Below, one piece after another: positions 17,553-26,535 of a stretch of DNA of 64,000 nt; the stretch's first letter is position 1, and each line of letters opens with the position of its first letter. Origin of the DNA: Bradyrhizobium canariense (GTDB lineage Bacteria > Pseudomonadota > Alphaproteobacteria > Rhizobiales > Xanthobacteraceae). Below the pieces are notes generated by a model. That model was not told the origin of the DNA and did no database searches. It was given only the letters and a program-made list of their open reading frames with translations. Location: the NCBI RefSeq assembly GCF_900105125.1, contig NZ_LT629750.1, positions 7,219,001 to 7,283,000 of the forward strand, in the 5' to 3' direction. The position numbers were made by a program, and so were the translations under genes.

Positions 17553-18230
17553 TTACTGAACGGTGTTGCCGCCGCCCTGGAGCGCCATCTGCGAATTGTA
17601 CGGCGAATCGCCATGGTGCGGCTCAAGCACCACCACCACGGTTCCGACCTTCACCCGGTTATACAGGTCGATCGCGTCCTCGTTGGTCATCCGGATGCAA
17701 CCGGAAGAGATCGAAGCGCCGATATATTCCGGCTGGTTGGTGCCGTGAATGCGGAACAGCGTGTCCTTGCCGCCCGCATAGAGATACATCGCGCGTGAGC
17801 CCATCGGATTGTCTGGTCCCGGCGCCACGAATGTGGGAACGCCGAGCCGCTCGATTTCGCCCTTGGTCGGATGCCAGGCCGGCCATTCGGTCATGCTGCC
17901 GACCTTGGCGATGCCCGACCATGCCATCGCTTCCTCGCCAACGGTGATGCCGTAGCGGATCGCCTTGCCGTTATCGAGCACGTAATAGAGATAATGATTG
18001 TCGGAATCGACCAGGATCGAGCCGGGCGCTTCCTTGCGATGATAGTCGACAATGGCGCGGCGGAATGGCTCGGCAACCGGAACGTTGGTGTAGCGAATCT
18101 TCGCCAGCAGTTCCTTGTCGTGCGGTTTGAAAGCGGCCGTGTTGGTCGCCTCATAGGTCGTGGCCTGCATGCAGCCCGACAACATCAGGCCGGCGGCCAT
18201 AATCCCAAACGTTACCTTGAGCGACGACAT
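17553..18230 (-). CDS. L,D-transpeptidase (YkuD domain) lipoprotein
   Basis: A 225-residue L,D-transpeptidase that forms 3-3 cross-links in peptidoglycan or ties proteins to it. The N-terminus MSSLKVTFGIMAAGLMLSGC carries a lipobox, with Cys20 as the predicted lipid anchor. The YkuD catalytic block is HGTNQPEYIGASISSGCIRM, containing the nucleophilic Cys in SSGCIRM. The ATG at 18230 is preferred because the signal peptide starts there; another ATG 6 bases upstream is possible. It is convergent with the extensin-like gene, another predicted envelope protein. Confidence 0.9.
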   Translation of the reverse strand: MSSLKVTFGIMAAGLMLSGCMQATTYEATNTAAFKPHDKELLAKIRYTNVPVAEPFRRAIVDYHRKEAPGSILVDSDNHYLYYVLDNGKAIRYGITVGEEAMAWSGIAKVGSMTEWPAWHPTKGEIERLGVPTFVAPGPDNPMGSRAMYLYAGGKDTLFRIHGTNQPEYIGASISSGCIRMTNEDAIDLYNRVKVGTVVVVLEPHHGDSPYNSQMALQGGGNTVQ

Positions 18231-18569
18231 GTGCATTTCCGATCGAAAGTCTCGCGTTCGTAGCGTCAAAATTGCGCTCTGAACGCCACGATTCCATTGA
18301 TCTCATTATCGTCAAAATTGGCCACAATTCCAGAACTAGATGCCCGGTCCCGCAATGCGGGATACACTCTGTGTCTTTTTTGCCGCATATTTTGCGGTTT
18401 CTGGCGTATTTTCGGGCAGAATGCGCAGCGGGGCGAATCATTGTCACGGTCTCGCTACCCGGTTGCCGTAAATGCGATCGGTGGTTCATGCCCCGCTCAT
18501 GAAGCGCTTGCCAGAATCGAGCGAAGTCCTGTTTGGGTGGCCACGCGCTCAGCTCTGGAGTCCTGCTGC

Positions 18570-19550
18570 ATGCTCTCGGTGTTCATTCCTTCCGAAGCCT
18601 CGCTCAAGAAAGTCGCTTCGGTCGATCTCGCGGCGTTGCCCGAAGCCGCGGTCTGGATCGATCTCGTCAAGCCTAGTCCGGAAGAGGATCACGCCGTGGA
18701 ACGGCTGGCCGGCATCGCGGTGCCGACCCGGGAAGACATGCAGGAAATCGAGATTTCCAGCCGGCTCTATATCGAGAATGGCGCACGCTACATGACGGCA
18801 ACCCTGATGTGCTCGTCGGACAGCGAGAATCCGCGCACGACGGCGGTGACTTTCATTCTTGCGGGTCATCGCCTGGTGACGGTGCGTTACGACGCGCCGA
18901 AGCCGTTCATGCTGGTGGAGAACAAGCTGGCGCGATCCTGTCCGCAGGGCATCACTGGCGAAATGGTGCTGATGGAACTGCTCGATGCGGTGATCGATCG
19001 CAACGCCGATATTCTGGAGCGCGCCGGCGGCGACATGGATACCATCAGTCATGATATTTTCGAGCCCGACGGCGGTGGGCGCACCGGGCATGCCAAGCGC
19101 TATTCCGACATCCTGATCGCGATCGGCCGCAAGGGCGATCTGACCTCCAAAGTACGCGAAAGTCTGGTCTCGGTCGGCCGGGTGGTGACGTTCGTCACTG
19201 CCGCCGTCGAGGGCGCCAAATGGTCCAAGGACATGCGCGAGCAACTGAAGACCATGCAGCGCGACGTGATCTCGCTGACCGATCACGCCTCTTATCTCTC
19301 CAACAAGATCACCTTCGTGCTGGATGCGATGCTTGGCGTGGTTAATCTCGAGCAGAACAACATCATCAAGCTGTTTTCGGTGATGGCGGTGGTGTTGATG
19401 CCGCCGACGCTGATCGCCTCGATCTACGGCATGAATTTCAAGATCATGCCGGAACTGGAATGGACCCACGGCTATCCGTTGGCGCTTGTCATGATGGTGC
19501 TCGCGGCCGTGCTGCCCTACCTTGTTTTCAAGTGGAAGAAGTGGCTGTAG
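18570..19550 (+). CDS. CorA-type divalent cation transporter
   Basis: A 326-residue CorA/MIT-family channel for Mg2+ (or Co2+/Ni2+). The large N-terminal cytosolic domain is followed by two C-terminal transmembrane helices. The GMN selectivity signature is present at 287-289 (SIYGMNFKI), and the basic tail KWKKWL matches the family. Start: the ATG at 18570 has GGAG about 10 bases upstream, and MLSVFIP fits the family N-terminus; the frame is open for about 90 codons before it, but that part looks non-coding. It could also be a ZntB-like exporter; sequence alone does not separate them. Confidence 0.88.
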   Translation: MLSVFIPSEASLKKVASVDLAALPEAAVWIDLVKPSPEEDHAVERLAGIAVPTREDMQEIEISSRLYIENGARYMTATLMCSSDSENPRTTAVTFILAGHRLVTVRYDAPKPFMLVENKLARSCPQGITGEMVLMELLDAVIDRNADILERAGGDMDTISHDIFEPDGGGRTGHAKRYSDILIAIGRKGDLTSKVRESLVSVGRVVTFVTAAVEGAKWSKDMREQLKTMQRDVISLTDHASYLSNKITFVLDAMLGVVNLEQNNIIKLFSVMAVVLMPPTLIASIYGMNFKIMPELEWTHGYPLALVMMVLAAVLPYLVFKWKKWL

Positions 19551-19711
19551 GAGCTGGCGGGGCGCGGCTGCAACTGGTTCCCTGGCAAGGTGGTATTGGG
19601 CAAGAATCCTGCCGTACCTGCCTCAATTTCTCTGCTAAAATTTGAGCGTTGCACTGAACGTTTGAGCGAAATGTTTCTGCGATAACGCTGCCTCACGCCG
19701 CGAGGATAGCA

Positions 19712-19930
19712 ATGGTTGAAAAAGTCATAACGCCCGGACCCAACGTCGTCGACTTCTCGCGCTATCAGGGTCGTAACGCAGCCGGCAAGGCGCGCGCGAT
19801 GGTGGCGCGGAACTGCCGGCATTGCGGTGCGGCGCTGTTGGAAGGTGAAAGCGAAGACGACTGTTCCAGTGCCTTCAACAAGGAGGCGTCGGTCCTTTGC
19901 GCGGAACCGCGCCGGTTTTACGCGGATTGA
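19712..19930 (+). CDS. Small cysteine-containing protein of unknown function
   Basis: A 72-residue protein with a good GAGGA ribosome-binding site 6 bases before the ATG. It carries a CRHC pair at about residues 35-38 and further cysteines at about 50 and 63, which could bind a zinc ion (inference). No named family is recognised. It stands alone, 160 bases after the CorA-type gene. Confidence 0.5.
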   Translation: MVEKVITPGPNVVDFSRYQGRNAAGKARAMVARNCRHCGAALLEGESEDDCSSAFNKEASVLCAEPRRFYAD

Positions 19931-20005
19931 TCGCGCATCTTTTGCTCGCAAGGGCTGCATTCCCTGCGATTGGCGCAGCTATGTCCATGCATGGATGACA
20001 AAGCC

Positions 20006-20758
20006 TTAAACGTGCTGGCCGCCGTTGATGTGGATCTCGGCGCCGTTCACGTAGGATGATGTTTCCGTGCACAGCACATAGATGATCTTTGCGACTTCAT
20101 CCGGTGTCCCGAGCCGGTGCATCGGAATTTGCTGATCGACAATTTTCTCGGTGCCGGGCGACAGGATCGCAGTGTCGATCTCGCCGGGCGCGATCGAATT
20201 GACGCGAACGCCGATGCGGCCGAACTCGGACGCCATTTCGCGAGTGAGTGAGGCCAGCGCCGCCTTCGAGGTTGCATAGGCCGCGCCCGCAAATGGATGC
20301 ACGCGTGAACCCGCGATCGAGGTGACGTTGACGACGGAGCCCTTGGCCGCCTTCAGCTCATCCATCAATCCGCGGGCCATCATGATCGGCGCGAAAAAGT
20401 TCACGCGGAACACATGGCTCCAGGTGTCGATGTCGGTATCGATCGCCCCGAGACGGCCACCGCCCGGTGCTTTCGGCGAGATCGCGGCGTTGTTGACCAG
20501 CGCATGAAGTTCGCCACCGTCCAGCCGGCGGCGGATTTCCGAGATGGCGCGCGTGGTGTCGTCGTGGTCGGCAAGGTCGACCTGGACGTGATCCTCAGGT
20601 CCGGCGCCCCATGGACATTCTTCCGGAAACGGGTGCCGCGAACAGGTGATGACGCGCCATCCCGCGCTGGAAAAGCGGATCACGGTCGCATGGCCGATGC
20701 CGCGGCTGGCCCCGGTCAGAAGCAACGTGCGCCGCGGCGCGTTAGCGGAACTCGGCAT
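20006..20758 (-). CDS. SDR family oxidoreductase
   Basis: A 250-residue classical short-chain dehydrogenase/reductase: TGASRGIG cofactor loop near residue 15, NNAAIS, Ser in NVTSIAGS and the catalytic YATSK. The ending INGGQHV is usual. The substrate is unknown. It lies 23 bases downstream of pdxH on the same strand, so the two are very likely co-transcribed. That pairing suggests a link to cofactor or aldehyde metabolism, but no specific reaction can be named. Confidence 0.85.
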   Translation of the reverse strand: MPSSANAPRRTLLLTGASRGIGHATVIRFSSAGWRVITCSRHPFPEECPWGAGPEDHVQVDLADHDDTTRAISEIRRRLDGGELHALVNNAAISPKAPGGGRLGAIDTDIDTWSHVFRVNFFAPIMMARGLMDELKAAKGSVVNVTSIAGSRVHPFAGAAYATSKAALASLTREMASEFGRIGVRVNSIAPGEIDTAILSPGTEKIVDQQIPMHRLGTPDEVAKIIYVLCTETSSYVNGAEIHINGGQHV

Positions 20759-20781
20759 GGAAGTCCTTCAGGCTGTCGGTG

Positions 20782-21423
20782 TCACGGGTAAAGCCGTGTC
20801 TTGGACCATGGTTGATCCGGCGCATCGCGGCGGAATTCGATGCGGTCATGCAGGCGGAACGGGCGGTCGTGCCAGAATTCGAATCGCGACGGCGCGACGC
20901 GCCAGCCGCTCCAGCCCGGCGGGCGCGGCACGTCGCTGATGATGTGCTTGGCGGCGATTGTGGCGATCGCCTGCTCGAAGGCAAAGCGGCTTTCCAGCGG
21001 CTGCGACTGCTTGCTGGCCCAGGCGCCGATCTGGGCCTGCTTCGGCCGGGTCGCAAAATAGGCGTCGGCCTCCGCGTCCGTCACCGGCGACACGTTGCCG
21101 CGGATGCGCACCTGACGGCGCAGCGATTTCCAATGGAACAGTAAAGCAGCCTTAGGATTTGTGGCGAGTTCGCGGCCTTTCTGGCTGGCGATGTGGCTGT
21201 AGAACACAAAACCTGCGGCGTCATAGCCTTTCATCAACACCATTCGCACGTCGGGCAGGCCATCGGCATCAACGGTGGCCAGCGACATCGCGTTGGGATC
21301 ATTCGGCTCGGCCTTCACGGCCTCGGCGAACCACTCGGCGAACAGCGCGAACGGTTCATCGGCCGCGGTGAAATCACCGGATGTTAACGGTGTCGTGTGT
21401 CTGATGGAGGTCGTGTCCGTCAT
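20782..21423 (-). CDS. pdxH: Pyridoxamine 5'-phosphate oxidase
   Basis: A 213-residue FMN-dependent oxidase that converts pyridoxamine or pyridoxine 5'-phosphate to pyridoxal 5'-phosphate, the last step of vitamin B6 synthesis and salvage. Family blocks are complete: [20 protein letters not shown] with YSHIASQKG (FMN and substrate binding), [14 protein letters not shown], and the C-terminal signature region ending WSKTRLYP. It is the first gene of a likely two-gene unit with the SDR. It is divergent from the surface lipoprotein gene, and their starts lie only about 15 bases apart. Confidence 0.94.
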   Translation of the reverse strand: MTDTTSIRHTTPLTSGDFTAADEPFALFAEWFAEAVKAEPNDPNAMSLATVDADGLPDVRMVLMKGYDAAGFVFYSHIASQKGRELATNPKAALLFHWKSLRRQVRIRGNVSPVTDAEADAYFATRPKQAQIGAWASKQSQPLESRFAFEQAIATIAAKHIISDVPRPPGWSGWRVAPSRFEFWHDRPFRLHDRIEFRRDAPDQPWSKTRLYP

Positions 21424-21438
21424 GCCCGGAGATTCCAG

Positions 21439-21957
21439 TTGCGTACGCCCGCGGCCCAGAGCGCGCTATCGCCCCGGTATAGGCAAGCCCTATATAGGAC
21501 ATGGCGGCGCGTTGGCCTATCGGCGATCAGGCCGGCGGGCGCCATGATGACACTGATTCTAATCGGCGTAGGCTCGAGCGGCTGCAGCATGTCCCGTACC
21601 GGCAATGCCTTTGCCAAAATGGAAGACCGGGAGGTTACCGGTTCGCTCAACCCCTTGGCGGCCGGCGCGGTGCCCGCGCCGACTGAAAGCGACCTGGCCT
21701 TTGCCCGCAACGCCGCTTCCGACGTGCTGACCAAGGGCGATAAGGATTCCAGCCAGCCCTGGGAAAATCCCCAGACCGGCGCGCGCGGCTCGGTGACGCC
21801 GCTGGCCCAGGCCTATTCTTCGGACGGGCGCACCTGCCGGGATTTTTTGGCAAGTTACGTTAACGGCCACTCGGAAAGCTGGCTGCAGGGCGCGGCCTGC
21901 CAGTCCGGTCGGGGCCGCTGGGAGATCCATACGCTAAAGCCCTGGAAGCAGGGTTGA
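21439..21957 (+). CDS. RT0821/Lpp0805 family surface protein, probable lipoprotein
   Basis: A protein of about 172 residues of the small surface-antigen family seen across alphaproteobacteria. A basic stretch ([12 protein letters not shown]) precedes a hydrophobic [14 protein letters not shown], a probable lipoprotein signal with Cys as anchor. The mature part holds a conserved [14 protein letters not shown] block and a C-terminal [14 protein letters not shown] at 21439 is chosen as start because GGAG lies exactly 7 bases upstream and it supplies the positively charged region. The ATGs at 21397 and 21544 are alternatives. The function of the family is unknown. Confidence 0.65.
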   Translation: MRTPAAQSALSPRYRQALYRTWRRVGLSAIRPAGAMMTLILIGVGSSGCSMSRTGNAFAKMEDREVTGSLNPLAAGAVPAPTESDLAFARNAASDVLTKGDKDSSQPWENPQTGARGSVTPLAQAYSSDGRTCRDFLASYVNGHSESWLQGAACQSGRGRWEIHTLKPWKQG

Positions 21958-22063
21958 TTGCGTAATCCCGTTGCAAAAATGCCACGAAGACCCCAAATGA
22001 AACCGAGATGGGCAAGCAGCCCGAAGTTCAAACGCCTGATTTTCCTTGAAGGAGACGTGACGG

Positions 22064-23032
22064 ATGCGCGACCCCTATGAGGTCCTGGGGGTGCCGCGGG
22101 GCGCCAGCGCTGCGGCGATCAAGAGCGCCTATCGCAAGCTCGCCAAAAAGCACCACCCGGACAATAACAAGAACGATCCAAAAGCTGCGGCCCGTTTTTC
22201 CGAGCTGAACTCAGCCAACGAGATCGTCGGCGACGAGGACAAGCGCAAGCAATTCGATCGCGGCGAGATCGACGCCGAAGGCAAGCCCCGCTTCCAGGGC
22301 TTTCCCGGTGGAGATCCGCGTGCGCGCGGGTCCTCACCCGGCGGCGGATTCGAATCGCGGACCTACCGTAGCGGCGGCACCGGTCCCGGCGGCTTCGGCG
22401 GCGGAGGTTTCGAAGACATCCTCAACAGCATGTTTTCTGGCGCGGCGCGCGGCGGCCGGCCGGGCGGAAGCACGACCTTCGAGTTCGATCCGGGCGGGAT
22501 TGCGCTCGATCTCGATCTCAACGTCTCCATGTCGGTGTCGCTGGAGGAGTCGGTCCACGGCGCCGAGAAGCGGGTCCGGCTGCCGACCGGCAAAGAGCTG
22601 AATGTCAAGATTCCGGCCGGCGTCGTCGCCGGCCAGCAGATCCGGCTGAAGGGGCAGGGCGAGACCGCGCAGGGTCATCCGCCCGGCGATCTCCTGATTA
22701 CCGTCAGCATCGCGCCGCATCCCTTCTTCAAGGTCGACGGCAGCGATCTGCGCGTCGACCTGCCGATCACGCTGTACGAAGCGGTTTTGGGCGGCAAGGT
22801 TCGCGTGCCGACGCTCGGCAATGCGGTCGAATTGTCGATCCCGAAGAACACCTCGAGCGGCCGGATTTTTCGGCTGAAAGGCAAGGGATTGCCGAAGGTT
22901 GCGGGCACGCCGGGCGATCTGTTCCTGACCACAAGAATTATGCTGCCGGACGGGAACGACAGCGAGCTGGAGGCGTTAATGCAAAAGTGGCGCGATGGAC
23001 ACCCTTACAACCCGCGCACCGATCTGGGCTGA
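22064..23032 (+). CDS. J-domain co-chaperone (CbpA/DnaJ class II type)
   Basis: A 322-residue Hsp40 protein. Residues 1-70 form a J domain with the HPD motif at 31-33, which stimulates the DnaK ATPase. A Gly/Phe-rich linker follows (about 80-130, with GGGFESR and [12 protein letters not shown]), then the C-terminal substrate-binding beta domains (about 150-320). The cysteine-rich zinc domain of true DnaJ is absent, which places it with CbpA. GGAG lies upstream of the ATG. It stands alone, with no dnaK nearby. Confidence 0.88.
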   Translation: MRDPYEVLGVPRGASAAAIKSAYRKLAKKHHPDNNKNDPKAAARFSELNSANEIVGDEDKRKQFDRGEIDAEGKPRFQGFPGGDPRARGSSPGGGFESRTYRSGGTGPGGFGGGGFEDILNSMFSGAARGGRPGGSTTFEFDPGGIALDLDLNVSMSVSLEESVHGAEKRVRLPTGKELNVKIPAGVVAGQQIRLKGQGETAQGHPPGDLLITVSIAPHPFFKVDGSDLRVDLPITLYEAVLGGKVRVPTLGNAVELSIPKNTSSGRIFRLKGKGLPKVAGTPGDLFLTTRIMLPDGNDSELEALMQKWRDGHPYNPRTDLG

Positions 23033-23231
23033 CAGTTCCGGATCGCCATAAAAGGGGTGCGGCCTCGAAAGGGGGACCAGCGCGGTACCAAACCCCGATC
23101 GAGGCCGCATGCGCCGATCGGCGGATCGAACGCGCTACAATTTCCCGTGAGTACCGGTGCGATATTGAGACGCACCCATGTTCCAATTTCACATTTTCGA
23201 TGTCGGAATTGGGACATCGGGGGTGACCTAC

Positions 23232-24017
23232 TCACCCGCCGGTCTTTTCCGCCCCGGTCTTTTCCGTCTGGTCGTAGACCAGCCGCGCGACCTGGTTGAG
23301 CCGGGTTTTGTCGGTTGGGCCGCTCAGGACGTAGCCGACGCCGCGATCGGCCCAAAACATGGCGCCGTCGCCATTGCTTGCCGCATAGCGCATCTGGGTG
23401 GTCTGGGTGTCCGCCCGCGAGGCGTAGAGCGTGAAGCGCTCGCCGGTCGGGCTTTCATACATCAGGAACGCCGCGGGAGCTTCCGGCCCGGGTAACAGCC
23501 GGCCGCCGACCAGTTTGAGGCCGGTGCCGTCAAGCTCCGGCGCCATCACGTCATAGCCGCAACGCTTCGACAGCCATTGCACCAGATGGTCGCGCTCGGA
23601 GCCTGCGACCTCCACCGGATGACGCACCTCGACCACGTAGAGCCGGTGCGCATCCAGCGCATCCAGCGTGAAATTCTGGAATGCCGAAGGTGAGGCAGCC
23701 ACTCCGCGCGCCACCCAGCCCGCGCCACCGCCAGCGATGAACGCCACCAGCGTCGCCGCGACAGCGCCATAAATCCATTTGCGCGGTTGCCGCACCAGCC
23801 GCTCGATCTCCAGCCGCTTCGGAACAGCTTCGTCGAGAACGGTGTCGTAGCGCGCATGCAGCGCGTCCGCCATCGCGCGCCATGACTGCACCCGCGCCGC
23901 ATCGTCAGGATGCGCCGTCAGCCATGCCTCGACGTCGCCGCGGCGTTCCGCCGGCAATTCATTGTCGATGTAGGCGTGCAACTCGTCTTCGGTGACGGGA
24001 ATTTTGGGGTCGGTCAT
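23232..24017 (-). CDS. Membrane-bound anti-sigma factor
   Basis: A 261-residue protein with a cytosolic N-terminal helix bundle (DELHAYIDNELPAERRGDVEAWL), which is the usual sigma-binding segment, then one transmembrane helix (about 85-107, IYGAVAATLVAFIAGGGAGWVA) and a periplasmic C-terminal domain. It lacks the zinc-binding HxxxCxxC of ZAS-type factors. It lies 179 bases downstream of an ECF sigma factor on the same strand, so the likely job is to sequester that sigma factor until an envelope signal releases it. Confidence 0.8.
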   Translation of the reverse strand: MTDPKIPVTEDELHAYIDNELPAERRGDVEAWLTAHPDDAARVQSWRAMADALHARYDTVLDEAVPKRLEIERLVRQPRKWIYGAVAATLVAFIAGGGAGWVARGVAASPSAFQNFTLDALDAHRLYVVEVRHPVEVAGSERDHLVQWLSKRCGYDVMAPELDGTGLKLVGGRLLPGPEAPAAFLMYESPTGERFTLYASRADTQTTQMRYAASNGDGAMFWADRGVGYVLSGPTDKTRLNQVARLVYDQTEKTGAEKTGG

Positions 24018-24196
24018 TGTCGTCGTCTCTGTCTAATCTCGGTCGAGGTCTGTCGCCCGGCCGGTTGCGATCCCTCCCACGCGAGGGGATTGAGAAAATG
24101 CCATCGTGATTCAAATTCGATCATCTCATCCACTTGGCTTCCACTTCGTTTCTTAACTTGTTCCTTAATTCGTTCGCTGATGCATATTACCTGCCA

Positions 24197-24685
24197 TTAT
24201 TTCACCCGTCGCAGCGCCGGGCGGTCGCCTTCGAGCGAGGCTTTCACATGGGCGCGGGCGCGCGCAAGGCGGGACATTACGGTGCCGATCGGCACGCCCT
24301 GAATATCCGCGACCTCGCGGTAGCTTAATCCCTCCAGCATCACCAACAGCAGCACCGCGCGCTGTTCTTCGACCAGCGTGGACAGCGCGCGGGCGATGTC
24401 CCGGCCCTCCGCCTCGGTGCCGCTGGCGTCGGGATTATTGTCGAGCAGCGGCATGAATTGCGGCCGCCGGGCCAGCGAGCGGCGCCTGTTCTTGTTGAGG
24501 TTGGTCAGGATGGTGTAGAGCCAGCTCCTGACGTCGCCGCCAAGAAACAGCCGCTCCGAACGCAGCGCCCTTACCAGCGTATCCTGCACAAGATCGTCGG
24601 CGATATCGGCATCGCGCGCGAGCGCGCGCGCGTAGCGGCGCAGGGCCGGAATCATGGCTTCGACGCTGTCGCGAAATGCAGTCAT
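24197..24685 (-). CDS. ECF-type RNA polymerase sigma factor
   Basis: A 162-residue sigma-70 family ECF factor with region 2 (about 10-75, ALRRYARALARDADIADDLVQDT and RSWLYTILTN) and region 4 (about 105-155), which ends in the helix-turn-helix YREVADIQGVPIGTVMSRLARAR. It directs RNA polymerase to envelope-stress-type promoters and is paired with the downstream anti-sigma factor. It lacks an N-terminal or C-terminal extension. Its own promoter should lie in the 200 bases shared with fabI; I could not identify a convincing recognition motif there. Confidence 0.9.
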   Translation of the reverse strand: MTAFRDSVEAMIPALRRYARALARDADIADDLVQDTLVRALRSERLFLGGDVRSWLYTILTNLNKNRRRSLARRPQFMPLLDNNPDASGTEAEGRDIARALSTLVEEQRAVLLLVMLEGLSYREVADIQGVPIGTVMSRLARARAHVKASLEGDRPALRRVK

Positions 24686-24885
24686 GGAGGCTCGGTCTGT
24701 ATCTGTCAGCAGCGTTCAATCATGCAACGCGAACGCCTTACTTGAAGCTAACACCTTGGTGACGTGACTATTCCGGCCGTCAGGGTTTCCGGCCAAACAG
24801 CGTTAATCCCGGGTGGATTTAAGACTGTACCGCGCTGGAGCGCTGGTGTACCTCCAAATCGCAGATGGGCTCGATTGGAAACCGG

Positions 24886-25716
24886 ATGACTCAAAGTTCA
24901 GGTCTGATGCAGGGCAAGCGCGGAGTGATCCTCGGCGTCGCCAATAATCGCTCGATCGCCTGGGGCATCGCCAAGGCCTGCCGTGCGGCGGGGGCCGAGA
25001 TCGCGCTGACCTGGCAGGGCGATGCGCTCAAGAAACGCGTCGAGCCGCTGGCTGCCGAACTCGGCGGTATCCTGCTAGGTCATTGCGACGTGACCGATGC
25101 CGCGACCATCGACGCCGTGTTCGATGTACTCAAGCAGAAGTGGGGCAAGATCGACTTCGTGGTTCACGCCATCGCGTTCTCCGACAAGGACCAGCTCGAC
25201 GGCCGCTATCTGGAGACCACCGCCGACAATTTCTCGAAGACCATGCTGATCAGCTGCTACTCGCTGACAGCGATCGCGCAGCGTGCCGAAAAGCTTCTGA
25301 CCGACGGCGGCTCGATCCTGACGCTGACCTATTACGGCGCCGAGAAATGGATGCCGCATTACAACGTGATGGGCGTCGCCAAAGCAGCGCTCGAAGCAAG
25401 CGTGCGTTATCTCGCCGCTGATTTGGGCGAGAAGAACATCCGCGTCAACGCGATTTCGGCGGGGCCGATCAAGACACTGGCTGCGTCCGGCATCGGCGAT
25501 TTCCGCTATATTCTCAAATGGAATGAATACAACACGCCGCTGCGGCGTAACGTGACAACAGAGGAAGTCGGCAACAGCGCGCTGTATCTGCTGTCGGACA
25601 TGTCGCGCGGCGTCACCGGCGAAGTGCATCATGTCGATTCCGGCTATCACGCCGTCGGCATGAAGCGCCCGGAGGCGCCGGACATCTCGCTCAGCCATTC
25701 CACGAGCAAGGAATAG
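24886..25716 (+). CDS. fabI: Enoyl-ACP reductase (NADH), FabI type
   Basis: A 276-residue enoyl-[acyl carrier protein] reductase that completes each elongation cycle of fatty acid synthesis. It shows the FabI version of the SDR cofactor loop (GVANNRSIAWGIA), the FabI active-site series with Tyr and Lys in YNVMGVAKAALE, and the C-terminal GYHAVGM. The ATG at 24886 (MTQSSGLMQGKRG) fits the family N-terminus better than the in-frame ATG at 24865. Rhizobiales often hold two FabI paralogues, so essentiality should not be assumed. The phosphatase gene follows after 11 bases, suggesting co-transcription. Confidence 0.93.
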   Translation: MTQSSGLMQGKRGVILGVANNRSIAWGIAKACRAAGAEIALTWQGDALKKRVEPLAAELGGILLGHCDVTDAATIDAVFDVLKQKWGKIDFVVHAIAFSDKDQLDGRYLETTADNFSKTMLISCYSLTAIAQRAEKLLTDGGSILTLTYYGAEKWMPHYNVMGVAKAALEASVRYLAADLGEKNIRVNAISAGPIKTLAASGIGDFRYILKWNEYNTPLRRNVTTEEVGNSALYLLSDMSRGVTGEVHHVDSGYHAVGMKRPEAPDISLSHSTSKE

Positions 25717-25727
25717 TTGCAGCTTCG

Positions 25728-26327
25728 ATGCCGGTGCCGACGATCTACTATATTCGCCACGGCGAGACGGCGTGGAACGCTGCAGGCCGCTTTCAGGGAT
25801 CGAAAGATATCCCGCTCAACGATCTTGGCCGCAAGCAGGCGGTTGCCGCCGGTGAAATCCTCGCCCGCTTGCTGGCGCGCGATGGCCGTGAGGCGGCATC
25901 ATTGCCTTATGTCGCAAGCCCGCTCGGCCGTGCGCGGCTGACGATGGAATTGGCGCGCGGGGCGCTGCAACTGCCGGCGGCGGATTACAGCGTCGACGAT
26001 CGATTGCGGGAAATCGGCTACGGCCATTGGGAAGGGCTGACGCTGCCGGAAATGGAGCGGCATGACGCGGCGACCTTCGCCTCGCGCAATATCGACAAAT
26101 GGGGTGTCGCCGCCCCGTCCGGCGAGAGCTATGCCAGCGTCACGCTGCGGATGCGGGAATGGTTCGATTCCCTCCTTGCCGATACGGTGACTGTTGCCCA
26201 TGGCGGCACCATGCGCGCGCTGATGGTGGCGCTCGGCGTGGCGACGCCGCTGGAAGCTGCCGAGACGCCGATCGGGCAGGGCGTGGTCTATGTGTTCAGG
26301 GACGGCGAGCTGAAAAAGTATAGTTAA
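25728..26327 (+). CDS. Histidine phosphatase (phosphoglycerate mutase-like)
   Basis: A 199-residue branch-1 histidine phosphatase. The phospho-accepting histidine is in YIRHGETAWN, the second catalytic His is in VAHGGTMRAL, and the acid/base Glu region is GHWEGLTLPEM. These cytosolic enzymes act on phosphorylated sugars or other small substrates; a cofactor-dependent mutase role is less likely given the short length. It follows fabI by 11 bases and is probably translated from the same message. Confidence 0.87.
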   Translation: MPVPTIYYIRHGETAWNAAGRFQGSKDIPLNDLGRKQAVAAGEILARLLARDGREAASLPYVASPLGRARLTMELARGALQLPAADYSVDDRLREIGYGHWEGLTLPEMERHDAATFASRNIDKWGVAAPSGESYASVTLRMREWFDSLLADTVTVAHGGTMRALMVALGVATPLEAAETPIGQGVVYVFRDGELKKYS

Positions 26328-26353
26328 GAGCGGTGATAGCCCGGGCTATTCGC

Positions 26354-26441
26354 CGTCATGCCCGGCCTTGTGCCGGGCATCCACGTCTTGGCAGCACGAA
26401 GAAACAAGACGTGGATGGCCGGGACAAGCCCGGCCATGACG
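26354..26441. repeat. REP-like palindromic element (BIME type)
   Basis: A nested palindrome: CGTCATG (26354-26360) pairs with CATGACG (26435-26441), and ATCCACGTCTTG (26379-26390) pairs perfectly with CAAGACGTGGAT (26405-26416). Small GCCCGGC / GCCGGGC hairpins lie in each arm. It sits between the phosphatase and aroC. The pattern is a widespread intergenic repeat in Bradyrhizobium-group genomes and could attenuate read-through into aroC. Confidence 0.78.
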
Positions 26442-26478
26442 AATGAGGTTTGACGGCCGGGCGTTACGACATGTAGTT

Positions 26479-26514
26479 ATGTTGACAGTTCGCATTAATG
26501 CGGATTGTCAACAT
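26479..26514. promoter_or_regulatory. 36-base dyad upstream of aroC, probable operator
   Basis: Outer 9-base inverted repeats ATGTTGACA (26479-26487) and TGTCAACAT (26506-26514) enclose a perfect 12-base palindrome CGCATTAATGCG (26491-26502). The two outer arms and the palindrome share one centre. The centre lies about 40 bases before the aroC ATG, and TTGACA within the left arm also matches a -35 hexamer. It lies just outside the REP element. Its regulator is unknown. Confidence 0.55.
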
Positions 26515-26535
26515 AGGCAGCGAGCGCACGGCTTC

